Source: Antilocapra americana
Taxonomy: Eukaryota; Chordata; Mammalia; Artiodactyla; Antilocapridae
NCBI GenBank assembly: GCA_007570785.1
Contig: ML662449.1
Location: 15,026,491-15,090,490, forward strand
Direction of reading: 5' to 3'
Length of the DNA: 64,000 nt
Shown here piece after piece: positions 1 through 11,867 of this stretch. Position numbers and translations under genes: made by a program. Numbering within the stretch: position 1 is the stretch's first letter; each line of letters starts with the position of its first letter. The notes under the pieces are model-generated. The model saw only the letters and a program-made list of their open reading frames with translations, made no database searches and was not told the DNA's origin.

Positions 1-183
1 TCCATTGTTCTAAAGAAGAGTATTACATAGGAACCTGGAATATTAGATCCATGAATTGAGGTAAATTGGAACTGGTCAAATAGGAGATGGCAAGAGTGAA
101 CATTGACATTTTAGGAATCAGTGAACTAAAATGGACCAAAATGGATGAATTTAATTCACAAGACCATTATATCTACTACTGTT
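1..183 (+). mobile_element. BovB LINE fragment (endonuclease start)
   Basis: Matches the beginning of the BovB endonuclease region, including the stretch around 'ggaacctggaatattagatcc' and 'ctactactgt'. The same segment recurs at about 33405-33560. It stops abruptly near 183, and its 5' side lies outside the window or is degraded. Sequence homology is clear from internal comparison; the family name is from known ruminant repeats. Noncoding relic. Confidence 0.85.
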
Positions 184-424
184 ACTATATCCACAGTTAA
201 GTCATGGCCCAAGCTCCTCATATGAGAAAAGTTACTGCTTCATGTTCATTTTGTTCTTTTAAAACACTGAACTCCCAAGACTGTTTTAGATAACTCTCTT
301 TTTGTAATAATCATAAGAATTTAAAGATATTGATTATATATAACTAGATTACCTTTTATTGATTATCCACAATGATCATGACTAATATGCTTGGTGTAAT
401 GGAAAGAAAATAGTATTTAGAATA

Positions 425-486
425 AAGCCTAGCTCTGCCGTTAATTCAATTCCATCAAATAGCTTCACTTCCTTTTGTTCACTTGA
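425..486 (-). repeat. Possible MIR SINE, split by the RPL27A retrocopy
   Basis: The sequence left of the RPL27A insertion (tagctctgcc, cttcacttcc) and right of it (about 1022-1060, 'ctaaggtcctttctgg') resembles two parts of an antisense MIR SINE. If so, the retrocopy landed inside the MIR and the two halves are one element. Divergence is high, so this is inference. Confidence 0.35.
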
Positions 487-501
487 AAGATGAAAGATTT
501 T

Positions 502-1006
<505 letters not shown>

Positions 1007-1060
1007 AAGATTAAAGATTTTGAACAACTGATTTCTAAGGTCCTTTCTGGCATTAAAAGT

Positions 1061-1765
1061 CAGTCATTTTATATCCTCTATGTTCATATAATGGTGAATT
1101 CTATAACTGCATTCTTTTTTCATGATTATCTTCTGGAAGAAAATCTGATACTATCTAATACTTTAACCTATATTTCAGTGACTGCCTTTTTTGGAAGATG
1201 ATTATGTGTGAGCTGACAAAGTACTTGATCTTAACTGGCACTGGGTTAATGTAACAAATTCATATCAAAGGAGAGATGAATCAGAGGTAGAGGTAGATGA
1301 CAAGGATCTGTAATTAAATGCAAGACTCATTGTGTATGTTAATAAAATCTATCAAATTCGTCCTCAGTGAAAGATAAGTGGAGAAATACTCCTACACTAA
1401 TTACATTCCAAAACCATATGTAAATAGTCCAAAATTGCTTTCAGCTCACTTTAAGATAAACAATTGTAATGTGGTCATGCTAAAACATCACTTTTCCTTG
1501 GATGTCTAATGACCTTGAAATAATTCAAACTAATTGGGTGGTGTGAGCTGTTGCTAAGCTTTCAAGCTACAGAGGTAAAATCCCGATATCTTTGAGCAAG
1601 GTATTAGAAGTTTTAATTGGTCATTAACACTTGAGAGAGAACTAATTTCTATGGTTTACTAATCAGACTATAACGGAATGGGACGTAAACAAGTGACAGA
1701 GTAGTAGACAATTCAGTACAAAGTTTACAACTAGAGCCTAATTTAAGGAGAGTAGGAATAGATAA
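1061..1765. other. Unannotated noncoding stretch
   Basis: AT-rich single-copy-looking DNA with no recognisable repeat, RNA gene or long reading frame. Confidence 0.6.
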
Positions 1766-1859
1766 GGGCTTCCCTGGTGGCTCAGATGGCAAAGAATCTG
1801 CCTGCAATGCAGAAGACCTGGGTTTGATCCCTGGGTTGGGAAGATCCCCTGGAGAAGGA
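1766..1859 (+). mobile_element. Bov-tA type SINE, 3'-truncated
   Basis: Begins with the tRNA-derived head 'gggcttccctggtggctca', continues through 'ctgcctgcaatgc' and a B-box-like 'ggtttgatccctgg', and stops after 'ggagaagg'. Only the first ~95 bp of the roughly 200-bp SINE are present. The reading frame covering it on the opposite strand is not a gene. Confidence 0.9.
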
Positions 1860-2426
1860 CAAATAACCAAGAATAGGTACTGCTGCTGAGGAAATGATTT
1901 CAGAATCCTCAGATTGATTCCCAAAGGAGTATAGAAAGATAGAGCAATTTTGGGCATCCTTGTGTCTTTTTCATTTTTGCCTCTGGTTGATTTTGGCTTT
2001 ATCAAACCTTATATGGAAAATTAAATTGTTGGTACTGATTTTCAACTTTCCTTGTTGAAAGTGGGCATCCACATACCATGTCATCTTGGTGAAATTTCAC
2101 ATACTTTTACTTTGGGCTTGGCTATGAGATTTGCTTTGGTCAATGGAATATTAGTGGATGTGATGCTAACAAAGGCTTGAATTATAATTGCTCAGTTTCA
2201 TTTGTACTTTATACTTGATAATTTGCCGTAAGGAAAATATACATCAGATAGGAATTGACCAAAGGAGAATGAGAGGCATATAGACACTAGCTTCAGCTTT
2301 AAGTTAAGTTCAGCTAATCTAGTATGAAGCAGTGCCATAAAGCTGCACACTGAACACAGGTAGTGTTACCAGCAGGGATGCAGATGGCCTACAAACCCAG
2401 GGTGAAAAATTCTTACTATTGTAACA
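1860..2426. other. Unannotated noncoding stretch
   Basis: No recognisable gene or repeat. Confidence 0.55.
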
Positions 2427-2619
2427 CACTGATGCTGGGAAAGATTGAGGGCAGGGGGAGAAGGGGATGACAGAGGATGAGATGGCTGGATGGCATCATC
2501 AACTCGATGGCCATGGGTTTGGGTGGACTCCGGGAGTTGATGATGGACAGTGAGGCCTGGCGTGCTGCAATTCATGGGTTCGCAAAGAATCGGATGCGAC
2601 TGAACGACTGAACTGAACT
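2427..2619 (+). mobile_element. BovB LINE 3' end
   Basis: Terminal ~190 bp of BovB, from 'gatgctgggaaagattgagg' to the typical end 'cgactgaacgactgaactgaac'. 5'-truncated. Adjacent to an antisense L1 3' scrap. Confidence 0.9.
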
Positions 2620-2629
2620 TCCTTCCCCA

Positions 2630-2715
2630 GCTATGTCCACAAGTCTGTTCTCTATGTTTGCATATTCATTGCTGCCCAGGAAGATAGGCTCACCAGTACC
2701 ATCATTCTAGATTCA
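2630..2715 (-). mobile_element. L1 3'-UTR scrap, antisense
   Basis: 'gtccacaagtctgttctctatg' followed by 'agtaccatcattctagattc' matches the antisense L1-BT 3' UTR also seen at about 12130-12180. It may be the 3' tail of the L1 that resumes at 4601. Between about 2716 and 2750 there is a ~35-bp snippet that looks like antisense SINE end ('gccaagttgctttagtcac'). Confidence 0.6.
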
Positions 2716-2778
2716 ATGCATACTTGTGTGCCAAGTTGCTTTAGTCACTAGATTCCATATATATGCATTTGTGGTCTG

Positions 2779-4600
2779 TCATTCAGTTGTGTCTAAGTCT
2801 GCAACCACAGGGACGGCCGCATGTCAGGCTTCCCTGTCTTTCACTATCTTCCAGGGTTTATTAAAAGTCATTTCCATTGTGTCAGTGATGCCATCCAACC
2901 ATCTCATTCTCTATTACCCTCTTTCTTCTCCTGCCCTCCATCTTTCCCAGCATCAAGATCTTATCCAATGAGTTGGATCGTCACATCAGGTGGCCAAATT
3001 ACTGGAGCTTCATCTTTGGTATAAGTCTTTACAATGAGTATTCAGGGCTGATTTCCTTTAGGATTGATAATTTGATCTATCTCCTTGTTGTCCAAGGGAT
3101 TCTCAAGAATCTTTTCCAACAACACAGAAAGCAACACTTTTTAGGCGCTCAGCCTTCTTAATGGTCCAACTCTCACATCTGTATATGACTACTGGAAAAA
3201 CCATAGTTTTGACTAGATAGACCTTTGTTGACAAAGTGATGTCTCTGTTTTTTAATATACTGTCTAGGTTTTTCATAACTTTTCTTCCAAAGAAATAGTG
3301 TCTTTTAATTTCATGGCTGCAGTCACTGTCTGCAGTGAGTTTGGAGCCCAAGAAAATAAAAAAAAAAAGCTTCCACTTCTTCCCCATCTACTTGCCATGA
3401 AGTAATGGAACCAGATGCCATGATCTTTGTTTTTTGAATGTTGAGTTTTAAGCCAGCTTTTTCACTTTCCTCTTTCACCCTTATCAAGAATAGCTTTGGT
3501 TTCTCTTCACTTCCTGCCATTATAGTGGTACCATCTGCATATTTGAAGTTACTGATATTTCTCCCTGCAATCTTGATTACAGCCTGTGCTTCATCCAGTC
3601 CAACATTTCACATGATGTTCTCTACATAGAGTTAAATAAGCAGGGTTACAATATACAGCCTTGAAGTACTCCGTTCCCAACTTGGAACCAGTCCATTTTT
3701 CCATGTCCGTTTCTAACTGTTGCTTCTTGTCCTGCATACAGCTTTCTCAGGAGGCAGGTAAGGTGGTCTGGTATTAGCATCTCTTGAAGAACTTTCCACA
3801 GTTTGTTGTGATCCACATAGTCAAAGGCTTTAGCATAGTCAATGAAGCATAAGTAGATGATTTTTTTTTTCTGAAATTCTTTTGCTTTTTATATGATCTA
3901 AAGGATGTTGGCAATTTGATCCCTGGTTCCTCTGCTTTTTCTAAAACCAGCTTGAACATCTGGAATTTCTTGGTTTACATCCTGCTGAAGACTAGCTTGA
4001 AGGATTTTTAGCATTACCTTGCTAGTATGTGAAATGAATGCAATTGTGGTGTAGTTTGAACATTCTTTGGCTTTGCCTTTCTTTGGGATTGGAATGAAAA
4101 TTCACCTTTTCCTGTCCTGTGGCCACTGTTGTGTATTCCAAATTTGCTGGCATATTGAGTGCAGCACTTTCACAGCATCATCTTTTAGGATTTGAAATAG
4201 CTCAGCTGGAATTTCATCACCTCCACTAGCTTTGTTTGTAGTGATGCTTCTTAAGGCCTTCTTGATTTCACATTCCAGGATGTCTGGCTCTAGGTGAGTG
4301 ATCACACCATCTTGGTTATCTGAGTCATAAATATCTTTTCTGTGTAGTCCTGTGTATTCTTGTCACCTCGTCTTAATGTCTTCTGCTTTTGTTAGGTCCA
4401 TGCCGTTTCTGTCCTTTATTGAGCCCATCTTTGCATGAAATGTCCCCTCGGTGTCTCTAATTTTCTTGAAGAGATCTCTAGTCTTTCCCATTCTATTGTT
4501 TTCCTCTATTTCTTTGTATTGATCTCTTAGGAAGGCTTTCTTATCTCTCCTTGTTATTCTTTGGAACTCTGCATTCATATGGGTATATCTTTCCTTTTTT
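2779..4600 (-). mobile_element. BovB LINE, 5'-truncated, antisense
   Basis: Minus-strand BovB covering the reverse transcriptase and 3' region. Recognisable broken coding blocks are 4363-4578 (linker before RT, ending near TKAEDIK), 4102-4305 (N-terminal RT: SGGDEIPAELFQILK), 3774-3959, and 3103-3387 (C-terminal block: LDSILKNRDITLSTK). The catalytic YADD of the RT is mutated to YADG at about 3531-3541 and the frame is broken many times. The endonuclease half is missing. It borders an antisense L1 on its right; a nested insertion with loss of L1 sequence is plausible but unproven. Confidence 0.9.
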
Positions 4601-7600
4601 TATACCCTTTCTTTTTCTCTTCTTCTTTTGTGACCCCTATAATTTGATTACATTGATTTGAGTTATTTCTCTTTTTCCTTGATGAGTCTGGCTAAAATTT
4701 ATCAATTTTTAATGTTTTGAAAAACTAGTTTTTAATTTATTGATCTTTGCCATTGCTTTCTTTTCTACATTTCATTTATATATACTCTTATATTATGCTT
4801 TCTTTCCTTATGGCAACTTTAGGTTTTCTTATTATTCTTTTGCTAATTGTTTTAGATATATGTTAGTTTGTTTATTTGAGATTTTTACTGTTTCCTGAAG
4901 TAATATTTTGTTGCTATAAACTTTCATCAAGGAAGTTCTTGCATCCCACAGGTTTTGAACCTTGTGTTTTCATTTCCCTTGTGTCTAGGTAGTTTTTGAT
5001 ACTTTCTTTGATTTCTTAGTGGTCCATTTGTTTAGTAAAATATGGCTTAGCCTCCATATATTTGTGTTTTTTTTTTAATAGTTTTTTTGTAATCTATTTC
5101 TAATCCCATAGTGGTGTAATTGGATAAGTTGCTTGATCAATATGTGATCAATCCTGGATAATGTTTCATGTGCACTTGAGAAGAGTGTGCATTCTGCTGC
5201 TTTTAGGTGGAATGCTCTATAGATATCAATAAAATTCATCTGGTCTAATGTGTGTATATAAATCCTGAGTTTTCTTGTTGATTTTCTGTCTTGATGATTT
5301 GTCTGTTGATGAAAGTGGGATTAAAGTACCTCCAATATTTTATCGTTACTGTTGATATTTCCTTGTATGGCTCTAGCATTTTTCTTTATGTATTTAGGTG
5401 TTCCTATGTTCCGTGCACATATATTTATAATTGTTATATTTTCTTCTTGGATTAATCTCTTGATCGTTACACAATTTCCTTTTTGTCTCTTACAATAGCC
5501 TTTATTTTAAAGTCTATTTTTTTCTGATATAACTATAACTGCTCCAGCCACTAAAATTACTGCTCTTCTGATTTCCATTTACATGGAATAGTTTCTTCCA
5601 TTCCCTTACTTTCATTTTGTATGTTTCCCTAGATCTGAGATCTCTCTCGTAGATAGCATATATATGGGTCTTATTTTTGTAACCATTCAGGCAGTCTATG
5701 TCTTTTGGTTAGTGCATTTAATCTATTTATATTTAAGGTAATTATGTATCTGTTTGCTGGTTTCATAATTGTTTTGGGTTTGTTTTTGTAAGTATTTTTC
5801 TTCTTTTTCTCTTTTGTTCTCTTCTATTGTGTTTTTATGATCATCTTTAGTTTTGGGTTTTGGTTGCTTTTTCTTTGTGTGTTTGTGTGTATTTATTGTA
5901 GTATTTGGATTTGCTGTTCTAATGTGGTTTTGATATAGCAGTCTATATATGTATAATGTTTTATTTTTATGTTGCTATTCTCGTTCCTCCCTGGAGGAGC
6001 TCCTTTAGGATTTGTCACAAAGCTGGCCTGATGTTGCTGGGTTCTCTTGGCTTTGGTTTGTATGTAAAGCTTTTTATTTCTCTATCAAATCTAAATGAGA
6101 GCATTGCTTGGTAGAATATTCTTGTATGTAGGGCCTTCCTTTTCATCACTTTAAATATATCATGCCATACCCTTTGTGTGTGCAGAGTTTCTGTTGAGAA
6201 ATCAGCAGATAACCTTACGGAAGTATGCTATTTGTCATGTTTCACTTGCTGCTTTTAATATAGTTTCTTTGTTTTTAATTTTCATCAGTTGGACTGTTAT
6301 ATTTTTTAGTTTGTTTATCGTTCAGTTTATTTTGCCTTGGACCCTTTGCTCTTTCTGTTGAATATTTCCTTTACCATGTTATGGAAATTTTTAGCTATTA
6401 TCTCTGCAAATATTTCCTTGGGTCCTTTCTCTCTCTCCTCCTCTTCTAGGATTCCTAAATTGTAAATGTCAGTACATGCAATGTTGCCCAGAGTTCTCTT
6501 ATACTGTCTTCATTACTTTTCTTTCATTTTTCTTTGTTCTATTCCTTCCTTAGTAATGTTCCCTCCATTCTGCATCTTAGGCTATCAATCCGTTCTTTTT
6601 CTTCAGTTATTCTGCTATTAATTCTTTCAGTGTGTATTTTCATTTGAGTTTTTCATCTCTGTTTGTTTGTTCTTTAGTTCTTCTAGGTCTTTATTAAATA
6701 TTTCTTACATTCTCTAGATCCTTTCCTCCATTCTTTTTCTTAGATCCTGGACCATCTAATGTTTTTCGGGATGGTTGTCTATATTCACTTCATTCAGTTG
6801 TTTTTTCTGGGATTTTATGCAGTTCTTTCATCTGAGACACAATCCTCTGTCTTTTAAGTTTATCTAACTTACTGTGATTGTGACTTTCATTCTTCAGGCT
6901 GCAAGGATCGCAATTCTTCTTGTTTATACTGTCTGCCCTATAGTGGATGAGGCTATCTAAGAGGCTTGTGCAAACTTCCTAAAAGGATATTTGGTGGGTA
7001 GAACTGTCTTGCTCAGGTGGGCAGAACCATGTTCAGTAAAATTTAATCTACTTTTCTGCTAATGGGTCACCTCAGGCTAAACAACTAACAGGTTCCTTCC
7101 CTGTTAGTTGTTTAGCCTAAAGTGACCTGTCACTGGAGGCTACAGGCTGTATGGTGGGATTAATTGCAGCCTTCATGAAGGCTCATACCAGTGAGTACTA
7201 CCCAGAACTGCTTCTGCCAGTGCCCTTGTCCTGCATGAGCCACAGCCACCCCTTTCCTCTGTAGAAGACCTTCCAACACTAGAAAGTAGGTTTAATTTTG
7301 TCTTCTATGGAGTCAATGCTCTTTTCCTTTTGTTCCTGCTGCACACAGATGTTTTGTGTGCCCTCCAAGTGTGTAATCTTTGTTTTCACCAATTTTCTGA
7401 AAGTCTCATAAACACATTCTGCTTGCTTTTAAAATTAGATTCTCTGGGACTTCTTACTCCCCTTTTCATATCCCCAGGATGGGAAGCATGATATGGGGCT
7501 AAAAACCTTCACTTTAGTGGGTAAACTTTTGTGGTATAATGGTTCTCCAGTTTTCAGGTTCCCCACTTGGTGGTTATGGGATTGAATTTTATCATTATTG

Positions 7601-7775
7601 TACCCCTTCTACCATTTCATTACGGCTTCTTCTTTGTTTTTGGATACAGAGTATCTTTTTAGGTAGCTCTAGTGTCTTCCTGTCAGTGGTTGTTCAGCAG
7701 TTACTTGTGATTTTGGCGCTGTCACAAGAAGAGGTGAGTGCATGTCCTTCTACTCTTGCATCTTGAACCAATCTT
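4601..7775 (-). mobile_element. Old L1, antisense: ORF2 N-part, ORF1 and 5' UTR
   Basis: Reading the minus strand from right to left: 5' UTR (ending at about 7740-7775 with 'ctactcttgcatcttgaacc'), ORF1 (about 6100-6800, for example 'atcactttaaatatatcatgcc' and 'gaaatcagcagataacc'), then ORF2 endonuclease down to the linker at about 4680 ('tgatgagtctggctaaaa'). The RT and C-terminus are absent here. Many stops and indels indicate an old artiodactyl L1. No coding capacity remains. Confidence 0.85.
7074..7118. repeat. Perfect 19-bp inverted repeat (hairpin) in L1 5' UTR
   Basis: Left arm 7074-7092, AGGCTAAACAACTAACAGG, and right arm 7100-7118, its exact reverse complement, with a 7-nt loop. 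After a three-base break, GGTCAC outside the left arm also pairs with GTGACC outside the right arm. Seen directly. Confidence 0.95.
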
Positions 7776-8060
7776 GAATTTCTTCATTTCGGCACTGTAT
7801 TTGATCTTTGGTGGCCTCAGAGGCTTAAAGCAGGATTTCAGTTCCCAGCCAGAGATTTAAGTCAGGTTGTGGCAGTGAGAGCACTGAATCCTAACCACTT
7901 GACCACCAGATACCAGTGGCCAGGGACAAGGTCCTGGCCCATCAGCTTTGTAGAAATAAACTTCCACATAGAGACAGAAAGCAGTGAAATAAGAAAAGTG
8001 TTTATTAGCAGGAAAAAGAGTAGGTGTAGATAGACAAACAGGCAGGCACAGGGAGAGTTG
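7776..8060 (-). mobile_element. LTR-like segment
   Basis: On the minus strand the order is an AATAAA box (in 'ctgctaataaacac', complement near 8000-8010), a pyrimidine-rich stretch ('tgctttctgtctctatg'), then 'ggccaggaccttgtccctgg', which looks like the R-U5 end of an endogenous retroviral LTR, followed by a tRNA-Glu-like sequence. I cannot assign a family or true boundaries. Confidence 0.4.
7840..7910 (-). pseudogene. tRNA-Glu-like pseudogene sequence
   Basis: The minus strand reads TCTGGTGGTCAAGTGGTTAG and then 'gattcagtgctctcactg', closely following the D-arm and anticodon arm of tRNA-Glu. The anticodon loop CTCTCAC (anticodon CTC) is kept. The B-box/T-arm is decayed ('gacttaaatctc' instead of the usual GGTTCGATTCC), so this is not a functional tRNA gene. 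It directly follows the LTR-like segment on the same strand. Confidence 0.65.
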
Positions 8061-8214
8061 CCAAGAATAATTTATTGTAAATTTATATGTTTAATCTGAG
8101 GTCCTATTTGTAATGTATTTGCATTGAGTTTTTTCTACTCTCTGAGTTTGCCAGACCATATAAAACCAAACCATCTTACATCAGATGGACAATGAATAAT
8201 GTGTGATAAGTATG

Positions 8215-8372
8215 CCATGCTGCAAGAGACATAAGAGGCATGGGTTAAATCCCAGGGTTGGGAAGGGATTATTCTTGCTTGCAAAATTCCATGGACAGAG
8301 GAGCCCAGCTGGCTAGAGTCCATGGGGTCACTAATCATTGGACATGATTTTGTGACTGAGTCTGCACATGCC
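8215..8372 (+). mobile_element. Diverged Bov-tA type SINE
   Basis: Contains 'gggttaaatcccagggttgggaag', 'aaaattccatggacagaggagc' and 'gagtccatggggtcac' in the canonical Bov-tA order, with the tRNA head degraded. An old copy. Confidence 0.85.
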
Positions 8373-8474
8373 ATGCTATATCTAGAAACAAAATTACATG
8401 TCAAAACCTTCATATTATACACTGATGAAAACAAAATTAATTGTAGAAGGCACCATTTTTGAATGAAGTAATGT

Positions 8475-8580
8475 TATATGCCAAGCACTGTGATAAGCAT
8501 TCTACATGGTTTATTTGTTACAGCAGCACTTTGACTACCCTATCAATATTTTTATTTTAAGAGCTGAAGAAGTTATAGCA
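8475..8580 (+). repeat. MIR SINE fragment
   Basis: 'atgccaagcactgtgataagc' followed by 'attctacatg' and a weak match to the MIR core. Ancient mammalian SINE, diverged. Confidence 0.6.
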
Positions 8581-9570
8581 AAATTCTCCATTTTTCTTAG
8601 ATTTGTAAGCCTATACTAAAAAAATGTTATTGTATCTGTTATCAGTGTTAAAAAATATGATCTATCGAAAACACCTGATTTATATAAATAACAGCTGCTT
8701 CATGTTTAACAACCGTAGAATAGGGTAGACATCTCCTAACCCTGTTATAGACATTATGTCAAAGATTTTCCAAATTTCTGCCAACCCTCCTAATAAATGA
8801 GAGACTCCGCCACATTTTTCCTTGTTTGGTAATGATTGATGGTGTTAAATGGAACAGCACTGAAAATCTTGTTAACATCAGGATATATTTAATCTATTGC
8901 TCCTCCTTGATCTCCTAAGTCACTTTGAGATATAAGGAAATTAGATTAACCTGACATGATTCATTCTTTATTCAGCCTTGTTTATTACTCCTCAGTATGA
9001 GATAGCTGCTGGTGTTCATTTAGCTCTTGCCAATTGATTTTTGATGATAAATTCTACTTCCTCCCCTCCTTTTTTTTTTTTGCATTTGAATTTAGTTAAA
9101 ATATGTCATTGCTTTGTGATCCCTATTTTAGGTTGGGGAAAGTATGAGTATATTTAAATGTATTGATAGTTTTATTAAGAATTCTTAAAATTTAATTTGA
9201 TGATTTTCTCAGTATCATGTGTATAGTAAAATGTACATATGATTCAATTAATATCTTCATTATCAGAAGCTGTTGGTCACTACCAACATATATAAAATTC
9301 AGTCCTTATTTTTAGTCTCATTTAAATTGATTTCCTTCCATTCTTTATCAAGTGCAGTATTCCGCCCCCCCTTTCCCCCCAGATTACTATAGAGGGATTT
9401 TTAAAATAAAACTGAACATAAAAATAACATTAAAAAGTTTTGCTTTCTATGTGTGGATCTTTCAAGTTTGATAATTTTGCTAAATGACCATTTCAGAATT
9501 ATTTTTGAGAATCCACCACATTGTTCCTTACACTAAAAACACTGTGATGAAAACAAAATGCATAATACAT

Positions 9571-9596
9571 CATATTTGTCTTCAAAGACAAATATG
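9571..9596. repeat. 12-bp inverted repeat, 2-nt spacer
   Basis: CATATTTGTCTT, then CA, then AAGACAAATATG. Exact complementarity of both arms. Confidence 0.95.
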
Positions 9597-10758
9597 TTTT
9601 TAGTCAAAATAAATCAAGGATAGGTTAATATTCACTCATCAAGGTGCATAGAGCTGAAAACCTTGATAGAAAACTTAGTCCCTTTGATGCCCTACACTCA
9701 TTTTACAAATTAGGAAAAGGACACTCACTATTCTACAGAGGGGTAGAATACAGAGGTATGAACAGGTGTTGAGTTCTTGTGATCATTTTAAATCTTACTC
9801 ATTCAAAAAACGTACCTAGAATTTGAGGCTTAGGGTTGAGCAGAGACATTTATCACCTTTCTATTCATTTTCTGGTTCTGTTGTCCACTAGTTGACCATA
9901 TCTTTGGCCACTTGTTCAACAATGCACACTATCTTTTCCATGCCACAACTTTCTGGGTCTCACTTATAGAAGTCTCCTAACCAGTCCTTTTGGATGCCAA
10001 AGGTTTAAAGATCAAGCACTATTAGAACCAAACAACAACAACAACAAAAAACAAAACTAAGATAATAGTAAATTCTAATTAAATATTTAAAAACAGAAAG
10101 CAGAACAGAGGAGAGCAATTGTGTCTCAGAAAGGGCAGACAGTAGGGGTGTGAGGACATGGTTATGAGGATGAACAGAGAGTTATGTAAATGTTCTGCCA
10201 TCCCTCTAGCTCCCTTGCAGAAATATGCACCCTGAATCTGATTTCCAAGTTGCCTCTGGATAATCCTTTGTTAATCTACTCTGAAGATGTCATCCTTTCA
10301 GTCAGTACTCTTCAGTTGAAGTTTTCCCAATTTGGCAGCACAAAAAAATGTACTAAATTAAATTAAGTAATGTAGGTAGAAAGTGTTTCACACATTTGTT
10401 GAATATAAATATTGTACACTTTACTATAGCTCTAAAAATTCTCTTTCTTTGCTTAGCTTTTCTGATTATATCCTAATGTAGTATTTAACAATTTTCCCCC
10501 CACATTTTTAGGAAAAAGATCTTTAGTGTCTGTTTAATTTTATACTTCTTCCTACACTTCCTTTGTAGTTTGTTGTAGGGGCTAGAATGTTTTGTCATCT
10601 AGCTTTCAGTAGTTTTTAATGATTTTCCTACACTCTTATGATGCTCAGACTACATTTCCAAGAATCATCTCCTGTGATCTCCATTAAAGGCTTTTGAAAT
10701 TTCCTTTCAGCTAATGGTCTGAAAAATGAGCAGAATAACATCAAGTTGAAGCAGCAGA

Positions 10759-10786
10759 GAGAGGAGCTCAACAAAAAGCTCCTCTC
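10759..10786. repeat. 10-bp inverted repeat with 8-nt loop
   Basis: GAGAGGAGCT and AGCTCCTCTC are exact reverse complements separated by caacaaaa. GC-rich relative to its surroundings. Confidence 0.95.
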
Positions 10787-11506
10787 CCAAAGTTCAAAGC
10801 CCTTTTATATATTCAACTGAATATTCATAGCAATCCTTTCTTCGACTAAGGCGTTGGAAGCAGCTTCTGAAGAATTTGCAGAGATTGCCTCATTATATCT
10901 AGCTGGGCATATTGAAAACATACAAAAAACATCATTCTAATGTTACATGTTATATTTTGCTCCCAATAGTAACCATGGAAGAAAACATATATCAAACTCT
11001 GAGGTCAATGAAATTCTGGTGGTTAAATAGGTGAGAATAAAAAAAAAAGTTTCCTGAATATTACCTTTTTATTGCCAAAATGAAAGCATGAAAGTACTTT
11101 AGAAACATTAGATTTTTTTTTCTGATACCAAAAAAAAAAAATGTAAAAGGAAGAAAAAGGAGATTTCTTAAAAAAGGTCATTGGTACATACACTTTTTGA
11201 AGAAAAAGGAGAAAATTACTTGCATCAAAGTAATTTTCTAGATCTGACAATTATATTTGTTATTTAAAGTTGGTTCCTATACATTTGGTAATTTCCCTGG
11301 TTTATTAATTTGTATTTTGTAATCATTTCTTTATTAGAATGATTACAATTGCAAACTATTTTGTTCTCCTTCCCCCTGAAGATACCTTTATGATAAATGA
11401 GAGATTGAATTTGCTTGCAGTTTTAGGAGTTTGAGCCCAGTAAGAGCTAACTAACTTAAATTTAATTACAACTTATTTAACCTTTTACTGTTTTTCAGTA
11501 TGATAT

Positions 11507-11536
11507 ATAATCTTATTGTATATACAATAAGATTAT
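11507..11536. repeat. Perfect 30-bp palindrome
   Basis: Each half is 15 bp with no spacer: ATAATCTTATTGTAT is followed immediately by its exact reverse complement. Flanking bases no longer pair. Seen directly. Confidence 0.95.
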
Positions 11537-11867
11537 CAATAAGATATTATAAATAATGATAATACAATTGATAGTCAAAAACATGAAGAAGGTAAAATAA
11601 GGGTCATAAACAGGAACTATTGACAATTGTTCAACATCAGTCCAAATATTCCTATCAATGGACAGGTAGTAGTCATAAAATATTTGCCAGTATTTAATGA
11701 TATATATTTTTGATATATTTTAATATGTAAAATTTGCATTATTATAAAAGTATATAATAAATCTGAAATAAAAAAGGAAGATATTGCAGAACTTAAGGTC
11801 AAAATTTTTTCATGAGGCAATAATTCCTTATAAATAATCCCTCTGAAGCTATTGGAGGTAGAAGGTT

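Larger units (their letters stand above)
8581..11867. other. Unannotated AT-rich stretch with short inverted repeats
   Basis: No gene or family-level repeat recognised. It holds three perfect inverted repeats (listed separately), a C-rich run at about 9363-9380 and small A-rich runs near 10030. The reading frames here are short and lack gene-like features. Confidence 0.6.

Noticed and set aside
1649..2005. 118-codon minus-strand frame
   Set aside because: About a third is antisense SINE; no homology recognised in the rest.
7840..7910. Functional tRNA-Glu gene
   Set aside because: The B-box and T-arm are decayed.
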